From assembly GCA_029851415.1 (NCBI GenBank), contig CM056744.1, forward strand, positions 116,530,838 to 116,594,837: a stretch of 64,000 bases of DNA, written 5' to 3'. Source of the stretch: Eretmocerus hayati (lineage: Eukaryota > Arthropoda > Insecta > Hymenoptera > Aphelinidae). Positions 48,972-60,205 of this stretch are shown piece by piece; within the stretch, counting starts at the first letter, position 1; every line of letters starts with the position of its first letter. The position numbers and the translations under genes were made by a program. The notes under the pieces were generated by a model that ran no database searches, was not told where the DNA came from, and saw only the letters and a list, made by a program, of their open reading frames with translations.

Positions 48972-50155
48972 TACATGAGTAATCCCGCGCAAAAGCGGAC
49001 CTTGAATTTCAGACATGTCTCGAAGTGTTTTCTAATCATTTTGAACCAATATCATGATAGTACCAAAAGATGAACTCCCAACTCACTACGAGGCCCAAGA
49101 AGAATTTCCTGTGTCTCTGGGGAATATTCTCTTGACATCGTTTAAGAGAAAAACCAATGTTTTTTGAACAAAGTACGTGTAGTTCTGATTTGACGCAAGA
49201 TACAAACACGCAGTTCACGGTAACCGAAATTTTTCCAAAAAATATATGGGAATACTCCTTCACGAACATTTTTTGTGATCATGGTCATCCCTCGGGAGCA
49301 AAAACGGAGGAGACGAGAAAAATTCAATTCCTCAAAAACCTATTTTTTTTAAGATCTGAATATCCATATTTTGGTGTGAAATTGAGTGTTTTTCCGGCAA
49401 AGAAATCCCAAACTTCGTGTTAGGGTCCTGAACCGGTTTCTCATGTTTTATCCATGTTTTCAGTCTTCTCGGTTCAAAAATGATTCTCTGGGCATGCGCA
49501 AGGATTTAGGCTCCTGAAACCAATTTCATTAGGAAGCTACGGAAATTGTCTCCGAAATAACCACTTGACAATGTAGCTATTATGAAAGAAATTTCAATGG
49601 CTTTCTGATCAAACTGATTCGAGAAGCCTGAATTCCTACGCATGCGCATTCAAAAGCATTATTCAGATCAACGGGGAGTGTGAATTCATCAACAAAACAA
49701 TAAACAAACACTTGAGGACCCAGAAAAAAGCTCAGGACTATTTTCTCTGAAAAAGTAAACAATTTTACATCAAATAATGGATTTTCAAATTTTTCAAAAG
49801 ATAGATTTCTGAGAGATTGAATTTTTTCTGTTTTTTCCTTTTCTGATCCTAGGGGATGTCCATGACCTCGAAGAATTTTGTCAAAATATGTTTTGATAGA
49901 TTTTCTAAATACCTTCTGAATTCTGTAAACTTCGCGTTCGTATCTTGCGTCAAATCATCACGCATTTACGAGAAAAACATTGATATTTTTCCTTTCAAAT
50001 GCTATCAAGGAAATATTCCTCAGAAAAACAAAAATTAATTCCGTATCTCATAGGGAGTTGGAAGTTCATTTTTGGATCATAAAATCGGTAAAAATGGTAG
50101 ATACCAATCCGAGACATGTCTGCAAATCGTGGTCCGCTTTTGTGCGGAATCACAC
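48972..50155. mobile_element. Diverged 1.2-kb foldback, ATGAGTAATYCC family (copy 1)
   Basis: The left part (TACATGAGTAATCCCGCGCAAAAGCGG, about 48972) pairs with the right part near 50109-50155, read in reverse. Internal mirrored markers include CAGACATGTCTCG / CGAGACATGTCTG and GGGAGTTGGAAGTTCAT-type sequence. Two GCATGCGCA motifs flank the centre, as in the copy at 53701-55114. Confidence 0.6.
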
Positions 50156-52674
50156 ATATACGAGAGCCTAGAACAGAAAATAATCTACGGGATCTCATTA
50201 GTGCTATTGAAAAATGTAAGTTGTGTGTATCTTCGATGTGAAAAATCAGGTATTTTACGATACCTGACTTTTCACACGAAATTAAGTGACCAGTGCTAGC
50301 TCTGATCAGGATGAATGGAATAGATTGCCTATCAGTACTCAACTAGATTTAACCATGTCTCCAGGTGTTTCTCTGATTGCTAAGAGGCAATCTGCATGGG
50401 AAGTGTAGCGATTGAAAGATTCAATTTCGGTTTTACTGTACTGAACCTTCTTTGCAAACCCATCATTCAATACAGGTCAACCAAATAACTTCCTCTGCTC
50501 GGATCATATCACTGTACGACACTCACATAGATATTTGTCCATTGAAATATTTTGCAATCACCGTGCAGTACCAGCTGATAGAGATATACAAGCTACGAAA
50601 ACCTCGATAAAATCTGATATGATATTAGACCCGGGCACGTTGCTCGTGACTCACTTTTGTGCTTTCGGCTCGTTTACACTTACAGCTGCGAAAAATGATG
50701 GAAATAGGTGAGAAAAGATGTCGCGAAGAGCATATCATTACTTTCCAAGGATCGCAAATATATCTTTTCAAGTCAAGGGATAAGAATGTATCAGAGCCAA
50801 GTCATACTCTTCAGTATGATTCACGCCTTTTGTACCCAAGGTTCTTGAGATCTTTCCTTCGTTTGCTCGTCAGCTAATGCTTGCACCACTACACATGCAG
50901 TGCTTTGATAACTGACCGCATGCCAACGAATGAACATACTACGATTCAGTTCTTTCGCTTCTAAGAGTAGTCGAGAGGTGTTGATGCTCATATGCCTTGC
51001 ATCATGAACTATTTCAGTATCAATGTCATATCGTTCTGTGATTGCTTCGTGATTCTGTGCGTTCCTCTGGAAGGAATCATTCCCTGGCTTTTCATCGTTA
51101 CATATCCAGGATGGCCAATTAGCGCTCTTCCTTTTTCTTCTGAAACGGTTGGGGGTCGTGGAATATCCAAAACATGAATCTATTTAATTCCGCGGAGGCG
51201 TCCGATCGTGACCTTGGTTCTGATCGTGGATATCATCTTCAAGGTTGATTGGAAAAACTAAGGAATTTCCGTATGAAACATATTCGATTCGATTTGACCC
51301 TGTCGAAGGTCAGTACAAGTAGACTGTTATCTCTGTATCTTCAAGATGAAGGGTTATGTTGAAAAATGTTTGGGATGAATTTCGGTAACAGAGAGGAGCT
51401 AGCAAACTTGGTTTTGACTTTGAAGGTCACACCCAAGGTCGTTTGAATCGACTTTTCTAACGGAAACACCTACTTTTGACTTTGGATAGCAGAAGTATGT
51501 AAAGGTTTTTAAGACATTGGTTTGGAAGTTTTTTCGATCTGACTCGACCCTGCCCACGTGAAGAGAGGTCAACAACGGTAGTGATCGGTAGCCTCCGTAA
51601 AATGAAGATTGATTGCTTCATTAAAGAATGTTAGGAGTAAAATTTAGTCATGATCAAAGTGAAAATGAGCCAGTGACCATGGATGTCTCAGGATTGGAGG
51701 TCACTTTCAAGGTTACAAGGAGGTCAGTTCGATTGAATTCGTTGGGAAGAATAAAGATGACCTCTGAATGACTATCAAGGTCTGAACTAAGATTGCTCAC
51801 TCATTTTTGCTTTGGTCATAAGGAACTCCCATTTCAAAATCTCTCGGCATAACGTGCGCTCTTGGAGCCACAAACTTCACCGTCCGCCTGTGCTGACCTC
51901 TATTCATATTTGCTAGGGAGAAGTCAGATTGATAAATATTTTTCACAAATGTTCCATGATTTTTCACGTTCTTCGAGAATCCAAGGTCAAAATTAGGTGT
52001 TTTTTTTTTTTTTTGGAAAATGGGAACACCTCTTCGGAGGTCTACTCGGTAGACAATGGGGTAGATCGCCGGCGATCTTGAAAATGACCTTCAAATTCCC
52101 CGTCCGATTATTCCCTTGAAACCGAGAGAACTTGTGTTTCAGGGAATTTACGATTCTCAAATGTTCCCAAAGAAACGAAAGAAGGAGAGGATACTTACTT
52201 TCAAGACACACCGGATGTGCATCTCATTTTCCATGTGCATGATATGTGGTTATTGGAAATCGTTGGTTGATATTTCTCTCTTCTTTCGGATCAACTTGTT
52301 GACTTTTGATGAATACAAGGACCAGCGCTACTATTAATAGTCTATTTTAACACGCGATGGAAGCATTGGAAGAATCTGGCAAAGATCAGGAAATTCTTGG
52401 ACATATTCTAATGATATTGGCTCAAGAATTAGAAATCACCAGTCGACCATCTTTGAGAGGGAAAATGGAATTGAAAAAATTTTGAATCTTCAATTTTGCC
52501 CATCATCACGAATTCAACACTGGGTTTTGACTACAAGAAGGTGATGGGGGGTGCCGGATATCACTTCCAAAGTCAGTGGAATAAAATAGAATTGACGAGT
52601 GTTTTGCAGATCCTTGAGAACTTTATTCTACCATGAACCCTAACGTATCACACTTGTAACGCACATTGGGAATA
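50156..52674. other. Intergenic, no supported gene
   Basis: The region has a T-run at about 51999-52014 and repeated AAGGTCAC / GTGACCTT-like motifs between 51200 and 52100. No gene was recognised. Confidence 0.35.
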
Positions 52675-52932
52675 TCAGATAATATTCCCTAGATGTTTCA
52701 TAGTCCAATGTGGTGATTCAATATTGAATCCAAGGCGAAATCCAATCATTCTTTGTGAAACAAACTTTTCTACAGTCTGCTCCGACTCCAAACACACCCA
52801 AAACCTCATCGCATCTTCACTGTCCAGTACAAGAATGAAGTTGTAAAGGTTGAGCATGAACTGATTCTGTAGATATCTCAGCTGGCAAATGGTGAAAGAT
52901 TCATCTGATAATAACACCCAATCCCCGAACAT
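52675..52932 (-). CDS. Possible terminal exon, unknown protein
   Basis: An 85-codon open frame on the minus strand begins directly after a good acceptor (pyrimidine-rich tract then TTTACAAG, at 52933 and above) and ends at TGA. The reading starts MFGDWVLLSDESF and contains LYNFILVLDSEDAMRFWVCL. The composition looks protein-like and the splice acceptor is strong, but I do not recognise a domain and no upstream exon could be tied to it. Confidence 0.3.
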   Translation of the reverse strand: MFGDWVLLSDESFTICQLRYLQNQFMLNLYNFILVLDSEDAMRFWVCLESEQTVEKFVSQRMIGFRLGFNIESPHWTMKHLGNII

Positions 52933-53220
52933 CTTGTAAATTAGGAAAAAAAGTACAATAACATCATTCCAGCAAGAAAAGAGGTGTTATCAATACCACT
53001 ATGTAGTAGAAATGGCACAACCCTCTCAAGGGTCAATATTCCCGAGAATGCAGTAATACTTTGCGATAGAGTTAAGAGAGAGAATGGTTCAGTCAATGAA
53101 AGAAATTTGCTGCAGTGAGAGAAAAAGTCATTTCTACCCGGTATGTAAGCTCTCCGATAGAGGTTATATACAAGGTGAAGTATACATGTGATATTGTTTC
53201 CCGAATGGAAGAAAAATAGT

Positions 53221-53397
53221 TCAAGCTGCTTCTACAGCAGCTTGCACTCGGGTCTTGAACAACTCCCCCAAAGCTTTTCTTCCACATTGGCGTTGAAGCC
53301 CGGAGCGACTTTTTCCACTGCTGCAGTAAGTATACCGGTTATACGTGATGTAATTACTCTGGTATAAAGGGAAGTCCTTCGAGTTTCTTGCGAGCAG
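53221..53397 (-). CDS. Possible degenerate coding fragment
   Basis: A minus-strand frame of 58 codons ends with KALGELFKTRVQAAVEAA and TGA. An overlapping frame just upstream reads SRITGILTAAVEKVAPGF and runs into the same stretch, as if a one- or two-base indel at the G-run near 53266-53270 had split one protein. CTTACTGCAG at about 53320 is a possible acceptor. The family is not recognised. Confidence 0.2.
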   Translation of the reverse strand: MLARNSKDFPLYQSNYITYNRYTYCSSGKSRSGLQRQCGRKALGELFKTRVQAAVEAA

Positions 53398-53700
53398 TTA
53401 TTTAAGTTCAAATGAAATTTCTTTCACCATAATTATAGAACACAATAGCATCGGCTCGTGAAGTCTCTTTACTCAAAAGATGCGAGAGCCACTCGGTAAT
53501 AGGCTCGACTCATTTTACAAGGTTATATTATATCGTTCGACGCTTGACAAGACGTTGAGGACCTCTTTCGCGAGCTTCACTCGACTTAATAGATAAATAG
53601 ACTACTGTCCTAAGGATTTCTCAAGATTTTCATGGAAAATAAATTTACCATTTCTTATACTTTAAAATCCTTATTTCGTGTCAGTGGAGGTATCATTCAA

Positions 53701-55114
53701 CATATGAGTAATTCCACGCGGGACAGATCTACAAAAAAAGAGTCATGTCTCAGATTGTTTTCTAGGTTTTCCCATTCGATTCTATGATACAAAATATGAA
53801 CTTTTCACCGCCCATGGGGACCCATGAAAATTTTCCAGGTATGTGGGCCCGTATTAATTTATCCTTTCCAATCATCTCCGACGACGAAATTTGGGTCTTT
53901 TTTTCAATAAAATTCATATTTCTCGAATCCGTTTAGAGATACAGACATGCGGCTTATGGCATTCAAAAGGTCTTGAAAAAATCTATCGAAAACAATTTTG
54001 TAAAATTGATTTCGAGCTTATGAACGGCTTTCTGTGGGAAAAAGAATGAAAAATACGAAAATATCAATTTCTCAAAAAGCCATTTTTCTATCCCTCGAAA
54101 ATTTGATATTTGATGTAAAATTTCGTGTTCTTTCAGAAAAAAGTAGTTCCGAACATTTTTTTTTGAGTCCTAAGTTCTGTTTCTGCTATTTTCTGCAAAT
54201 CTATTTTAAAGGCGATTGGATATCGTCTGTTTTCTGCGCATGCGCAGGAATTTCGATTCTGGAGCCCAATTTCATTGGAAAGCCAAGAAAATTTCCTCCA
54301 AACTGACCGCTATGCGAAGTCAGTTTCATCAACTGGGACCGGAACTACAACGTATGAAAGATGAACCCTCAGCTCGGGCGCGAAAGAATAGGCGTACGTC
54401 ATCCTGCGCAGATTCCCTCTCACTCCCTTCGGTAATACCTCCTGAGATCCAGTTGTCTTCTGGACGTTGTAGTTCTGGTCCAAATGCATGGAATCGACTC
54501 CGCCAAGTAGTCATTTCAAAGGAAATTTTCTTGGCTTTTTAATGGAATTGGTTACAAGAATCCAAATTCCTGCGCATGGGCACAAAACAGACGATTTTTA
54601 ATCGCCTAGAAGATAGATTTGCAGGAAATAGCAGAAACAGAACTGAGGCCGCAAAAAAATGTTCGGGACCACTTTTTTCTGGAAGAATACAAAATTTTAC
54701 ATCAAATATCAAATTTTCGACGAATAAAAAAAACGGCTTCTTGAGAAATTGATATTTTTGTATTTTTCATTCTTTTGCCCACAGAAAGTCACCCATAACC
54801 TCAAAATCAATTTTTCAAGATTGTTTTCGATAGGTTTTTTTAAGACCTTTCGAATGCCGCAAACCGCATGTCTGTATCTCTAAACGGATTCGAGAAATAT
54901 GAATTTTATTGAAAAATAGACCCAAACTTTGTCGTCGGAGATGATTGAGAGGGATAAACTAATACGGGACCCCTAATCTGGAAAATTTTTATGGGTCCTC
55001 ATGGGTGGTGAAAAGTTCTTATTTTGTATCATAGGATTGAATGGAAAAACCTAGAAAACAATCTGAGACATGACCTTTTTTCGTAGGTCTGTTTCGCGTG
55101 GAATTACTCATATG
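53701..55114. mobile_element. 1.4-kb foldback, ATGAGTAATYCC family (copy 2)
   Basis: The ends CATATGAGTAATTCCACGCG (53701) and the reverse complement (55114) bound two arms of about 600 bp that mirror each other (markers GACATGACTCTTTTT-type, CAGACATGCGG, AATTTTGTATTCTTTC-type). The centre, near 54320-54520, is a second inverted repeat with GTTGTAGTTC-type arms. The same central and flanking sequence reappears at 63740-64000. No transposase is visible. Confidence 0.8.
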
Positions 55115-55564
55115 GAGTTACACAATACAGGCTGTTTAAGAGGAACTGTCTCTCAGTAGGTCAGCCACCGTTGATTCATTTCATATCCATCCATATTTGC
55201 ACTCTGGGAAAAAAAAATCAATCGAGGACTGAAATATTTTTCAGAATTAGATCTTGACATGGGGTCTTGACGAAAGATGAAAGTATTCGACAGCAGTAAG
55301 GTCATCATATTTATCCTCTTTCCCCATCTTCTGTGATTGCACTCTAAGAATTTTGTTGAATTTCCAACCAACTCTCAACCTGAGTTCCGCTCGCGCCTTT
55401 GATGAGTACAGACGTGTTTACAATCGCTCCGACACGGGTCTCGGTTTGCGTAGAGCCGAAAAGTGTTCGCGAGTGACAAAAAGGTGCTAGTGAACGGAGG
55501 GCAATCTGCCTTTCCCTCTACGAGGGGAGGCTTTGTTTTCCTCAAACACCCAGCAAAAATCGCC

Positions 55565-56951
55565 ATGGAGGGCGCCAGTAATGGTATCCCAGTGGCTTAC
55601 AGTATCGAAATTCAGACCAACGAACAGAATAATCAGAACCAGAACCAAATGAGAAATAAGCAAAGAGCTTCTTACTCCACAATCGCTCAAACTGAAACTC
55701 TTCCACCAAGAGATGCAGCAATCGTCATCGATGCAGTCGATAACTTGACGATCAGAGATTACGCATTATTGATCGGAAATATCATTGGCCCAGAGAATAT
55801 GTGCTCTATATCGAGAATTTCGCAAGGTAGAATTTGTATCTATATGGAAGCGGTTAATACGGCTGAATACCTCGTCGCCCAGACGAAATATGTAAACATC
55901 AACAACCATAGACTTGCTATTCGTCCGCTCAATACGCAGGCAAAGCGTATCCTCATATCCAATGTACACACTGTTATTCCAAACAGCAATTTGGCAGAGA
56001 TTTTTGACAATTATAATGTTACCTTGAAGTCCCGAATCGTTCGACTAAAAACGGGCTTATAGGATGAAGGTTACACGCATCTCTTGAGCCACAGGAGACA
56101 GGTTTATATAGATGCGGCCGATGCCAGCAAGTTGCCTGCATCGTGCAAAATTGATTCCGATAATATCACATGTCACACGTGCCACGAGGAAGGGCATGTG
56201 TCGCGTAATTGTAAAAACAGCCTTGCTAACAAAGGGCCCATAGTTCCCCCTCTACAAGGAGATTCTTCCAAGACGCAAACTGAAATTTCTACTGAAAATG
56301 AGGCAAATAGTTCTAAAGCCCCTGTATCCGAGCTGCTTGCAGAAGTTCGCGAGGAGGAAGCTACAGGACCTGTAGTAGATACATCAATGGAACTTGGAGG
56401 GAGTGGGCTCGTCCTACAAGACGTACAGATTGATGATAGTACTACGCAAGTGAGCGCGACAGCGTCGAAAAAAACGATTGCCCTCCACTTCCGCCTGAAC
56501 CGGGGATGTGGAAGAAGAGGCGATGTCACAAACCAGCGATGGAGATAATCATCCTCCATCGCTTGAGAGTGCAGAAAACTGGCAACACGTAACATCAAGT
56601 AAGAAAAAGCGGTCCTCAGCTTCCGCCAAAAAACAAAAGACGTCTCCATCATCATATGAAGATATAGTCTCCATGATGAGAATGGTTGATGAAAATAACG
56701 AGCAGCTTCAACTTCCTGATGGTATTGATGAGGAAATCCTTGCTGTATTCCTGTCCAAAACATACGGAGACGCAAACGTTCGTGCTAATGCAGCTGTAGT
56801 GACGAGCGACTCGACGCTACTGATATCTGCTCTTAAAGTAGTGTATCCTCGAGTCGACACAAGGTTGAAGCAGCGAATCACCAGAATCATACAGAAACTC
56901 AGCACCGTCGATCACCCTCCTCCTCTTCCTGAAACTTCATCGGACGAATGA
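55565..56951 (+). pseudogene. Retrotransposon ORF1 (gag-like), broken
   Basis: The first in-frame ATG is at 55565 (MEGASNGIPV). The reading continues through a gag-like region and reaches TAG at 56060-56062, then stays open in the same frame. It passes a CCHC zinc knuckle, CHTCHEEGHVSRNC (about 56170-56211; C-x2-C-x4-H-x4-C), which binds nucleic acid in such proteins. The frame is lost between about 56468 and 56550. The last part (56508-56951) continues in another frame, serine- and lysine-rich, to TGA at 56949. That stop overlaps the ORF2 ATG (ATGA at 56948-56951), a layout used for coupled translation. Start codons further upstream are non-ATG and were not used. Confidence 0.8.
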
Positions 56952-58978
56952 CCACTACAACTTCGAAAATCAGAGTGCTGTACTGGAACTCTCGCAGCAT
57001 CATCAACAAAAAAGAAGAGCTCCAGCGGATCCTACGTAAAGTTGACATTTTTGCGTGTGTGGAGACATGGTTGTCTCCGGATGTGCCAGACTTCCAGTTT
57101 CCAGGATTTTTTACATATCGTAAGGATCGTACTCATAAGAAAGGAGGAGGGCTCATGTTCTTAATCCGTAAGAATATTGGCTTTCGAGAAATTGTTAACA
57201 TAGCAACTCCTGACATCTCTGTAGAAATTTGCGGAATACGAATAACTAACACGAGCCCTCCTTTTAATATATTTCTTTGCTACAGAGCCCCAAACAAAAC
57301 CATCAATTTAGACCAGTGGGAAAAGATTTTTTCAAATTTCCATCAAAATGAGGAAAATCTGATCTTAGGCGATTTTAACGCTCACAACAAATCTTGGAAT
57401 TGCTCGTACACTGATTCTAACGGTGATCGTCCTCTACAATGTATAGAAGCTACCAACTTTTTTCTTCACAACACGAATACAATCACTCACAAAAAAAGGA
57501 ATACCCAATCTAATATTGATCTTGTCTTGACAAGTAATGCACTAACTGACAAAACCAAGCTGCATATTGATGGTGGACTTTGGGGATCTGATCACTTCCC
57601 CATATTTATCGACATCGATGCCGATAAATCGTACTACCGTAAAAAATCTCATAAAATCAGCTCTGTTAGGACCAACTGGATTAAAGTCAATGACGTCTTA
57701 GACAAAGATTATGATTTTTCCCTCTCTGATGAATATGAGTCTTCCTCCCCCAGTTCAAAATACAAGTCATTTCTCGAGTTAGTTCCTTCAGCAATAAGTG
57801 ATTCCATTCCTGTGAGAAAGAATGTAAGTAATGCATTTCATAGAAACCCCGTCCCTTGGTGGGACGAAGATTGTCAAAGAGTTTGGGATGAGAGAGAGGC
57901 TGCCTTTCACAGATGGGATGATACCGATGAACTTTCAGATCACATCGAGTATAATCGCCTTGATGCCATTGCACGCAAAACTTTTAAAAGGAAGAAAAGA
58001 GCCTATTTTCGCGAATTCGCCCAATCTTTGAATATGAGAGTGGATACTGAATACGTGTGGAAAACTTCAAAACTTTTGAAGAACAAATGGGTGAATGTTA
58101 ATCCACCCAGTACCTCAGAAAATCTACAGAATGAGAAAAAAGAAATTTCATTTGACAAGCTCTGCCCCTTGTGGGTCCCCACTGATCCCACCTCCATTCC
58201 AACCTGTCAGAAGAATGATTTCTTGGAATCAGACTTCACATATGCAGAATTCAATCTAGCTCTGTTTTCACGTAAGGCAAAATCAGCTCCTGGCATGGAT
58301 GGTCTTGATTATGAAGCCATCAAAAAAACCCCTTTAAAATACCATCTCATCCTTCTAGACATATATAATGGAATGTATAGAACTGGTGATTTTCCAGAGG
58401 ACTGGGGAAAGACGTTCACACATTTCATTAAGAAAAATGATGGAAATCTCCGCCCTATTGCGCTCACATCAGTGCTCTGTGAGTTGCTTGAATGTATGAT
58501 CAAGAACAAACTTATTTATTATCTTGAAATGCAGAAAATTTTACCAAGAACACAGACTGGCTTCAGAAAAGGGCAATCATGTACTGACAATTTGATAAAC
58601 TTGGAAATGAAAATTAAGGAAAGTTTCAGAAAGAAAAAGTCACTCTACTCGGTCTTTCTCGATGTATCCGGCGCTTTTGATAACGTGCTTAGCGACGTTC
58701 TCTTGAAAAAACTGTCTGAAATCGGGTGCCCTCCCCAGCTAGTTAGATTTGTCAAGTTTCTCACTCATAGGAGAGAAGTTTACACTGATTTTTCTGACAA
58801 CCCCCGATTCTCTTTCAAAGGTGTTCCTCAAGGGGGCGTTCTGAGCCCTATTCTTTTTATTATAAGTGTTCTTGGTATTGTGAGTGATATACCTAAAACA
58901 GTCTCAATTTCTCAATTCGCTGATGACATCGCCTTGTATTCTAATAATAAAAAGTCCTTAGAAAGAGCCATAAGCTTA

Positions 58979-59307
58979 CAAGGGGAGGTCATGGTCTGTG
59001 GGTCGGGGATTCGGCTGAAACTCTGGGAATCATCTCCTTTTGGCACCAAAAGATGATATCCAAAACCGCTTACTTGAATGCTGAAGCGTTTTGGAGCTAC
59101 AACCCATGACATTAGCATTGCCCATATAGGCCCATGTTAAAAAGTCGCGTATATAGATATACTGACAATGATAATCTCTATAGCTGTAGCTCTAAAACGC
59201 TTTAGCATTCAAGTAAGCCGTTTCTGATATCATCTTTTGATGCCAAAAGGAGATGATTCCCAGAGTTTCAGCCAAATCCACGACCCACAGACCATGACCT
59301 CTCTTTG
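58979..59307. mobile_element. Harbinger-like MITE inside the reverse transcriptase
   Basis: This 329-bp inverted-repeat element has ends CAAGGGGAGGTCATGG and CCATGACCTCTCTTTG and is flanked by TTA at 58976-58978 and 59308-59310. A 3-bp TWA duplication is typical of PIF/Harbinger elements. Arms of about 150 bp carry GGAATCATCTCCTTTTGG and its mirror. Skipping from one TTA to the other keeps the RT frame open, which confirms insertion into a once-continuous ORF. Confidence 0.9.
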
Positions 59308-60110
59308 TTAGTACGGAGTAGGCTTCTCGAGCTAGGGCTTGAGCTTGCTAGTCACAAAACTGTCTTTGTTGAGTTCAATAATCTAGGTAATCTTCCCGGA
59401 GAATTGGAAATTAAGATTGATGATCTTGTCATTAAATCTCAGAAAGAAGCTAGATTTTTTGGGCATTCTGTTTGGCTTTAATCTTCATTTCACATCCCAA
59501 ATCAACAGAGTGATCAAGAGCTCGTATAGAGCAACGAATATAATCAAATATCTGCAAGGAATTTCATGGGGAGCTGATCCCAATACCCTTCTCGTTTTTT
59601 TACAAAAGCTTCGTGCGCTCCAGGATCGATTATGGATCCTTTATTTACTTCCCTACTCGCAAAGATGAAGCGCAAAAACTAGAGCGCCTACAGTATGCAG
59701 CAATCTGGCCAGCTCTTGGCCTCAGAGAGACTACGCCAATAAATGTCCTATTAGCTGAGAGCAAATTACCTCAAATTGTTGAAAGAACTAGATTTCTTTG
59801 TATGTCGCATCTGTCAAAAGTTATGAGCAATAACGCTCTTGCCGTTTCCAATACAATTAAAAAGTTCTATACAAATTTTCTCGAAAACCCGAAGTACAAA
59901 CGGCAGAAATTGTTTGAACAATGCATCTCTGAATTCTCCAATTCCGATTTCCACTATCACACTGCCAAGAATTTCAGTCCATATAACTATGATTATAAAG
60001 TTCAAGTCTCAACAATCCCTTTTGACAGCGTTGTTGGGAAAATGGTCAAGGGTAGCAACGACCCTAATATTGCACTTGAATCATTGATGAATTTGGATAG
60101 CAAGTGTGTT

Positions 60111-60205
60111 ATATCGTCGCCCCCGAAGAAGAAAAACACCTCCCATTGTTCTCCCAATGCATTTTTGAATGGGAACGTGTTTTTCTTCGTCGGGGGCGAC
60201 GATAT
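60111..60205. mobile_element. 91-bp hairpin insertion at the RNase H start
   Basis: A near-perfect palindrome: the arm ATATCGTCGCCCCCGAAGAA reads back from 60205 with one mismatch, and the stem extends through GAAAAACAC to CCCATT around a loop of about 20 bases. ATAT stands at 60111-60114 and at 60202-60205, 91 bp apart. Because 91 is not a multiple of three, it shifts the frame exactly where the upstream ORF2 frame must pass into YTDGSK. Taking out 91 bp aligns the two frames. Confidence 0.85.

Noticed and set aside
49036..50342. Several frames on both strands
   Set aside because: They fall in the arms of the 48972-50155 foldback and mirror one another.
56173..56775. 200-codon minus-strand frame
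   Set aside because: Antisense shadow of the retrotransposon ORF1, which has a CCHC knuckle on the plus strand.
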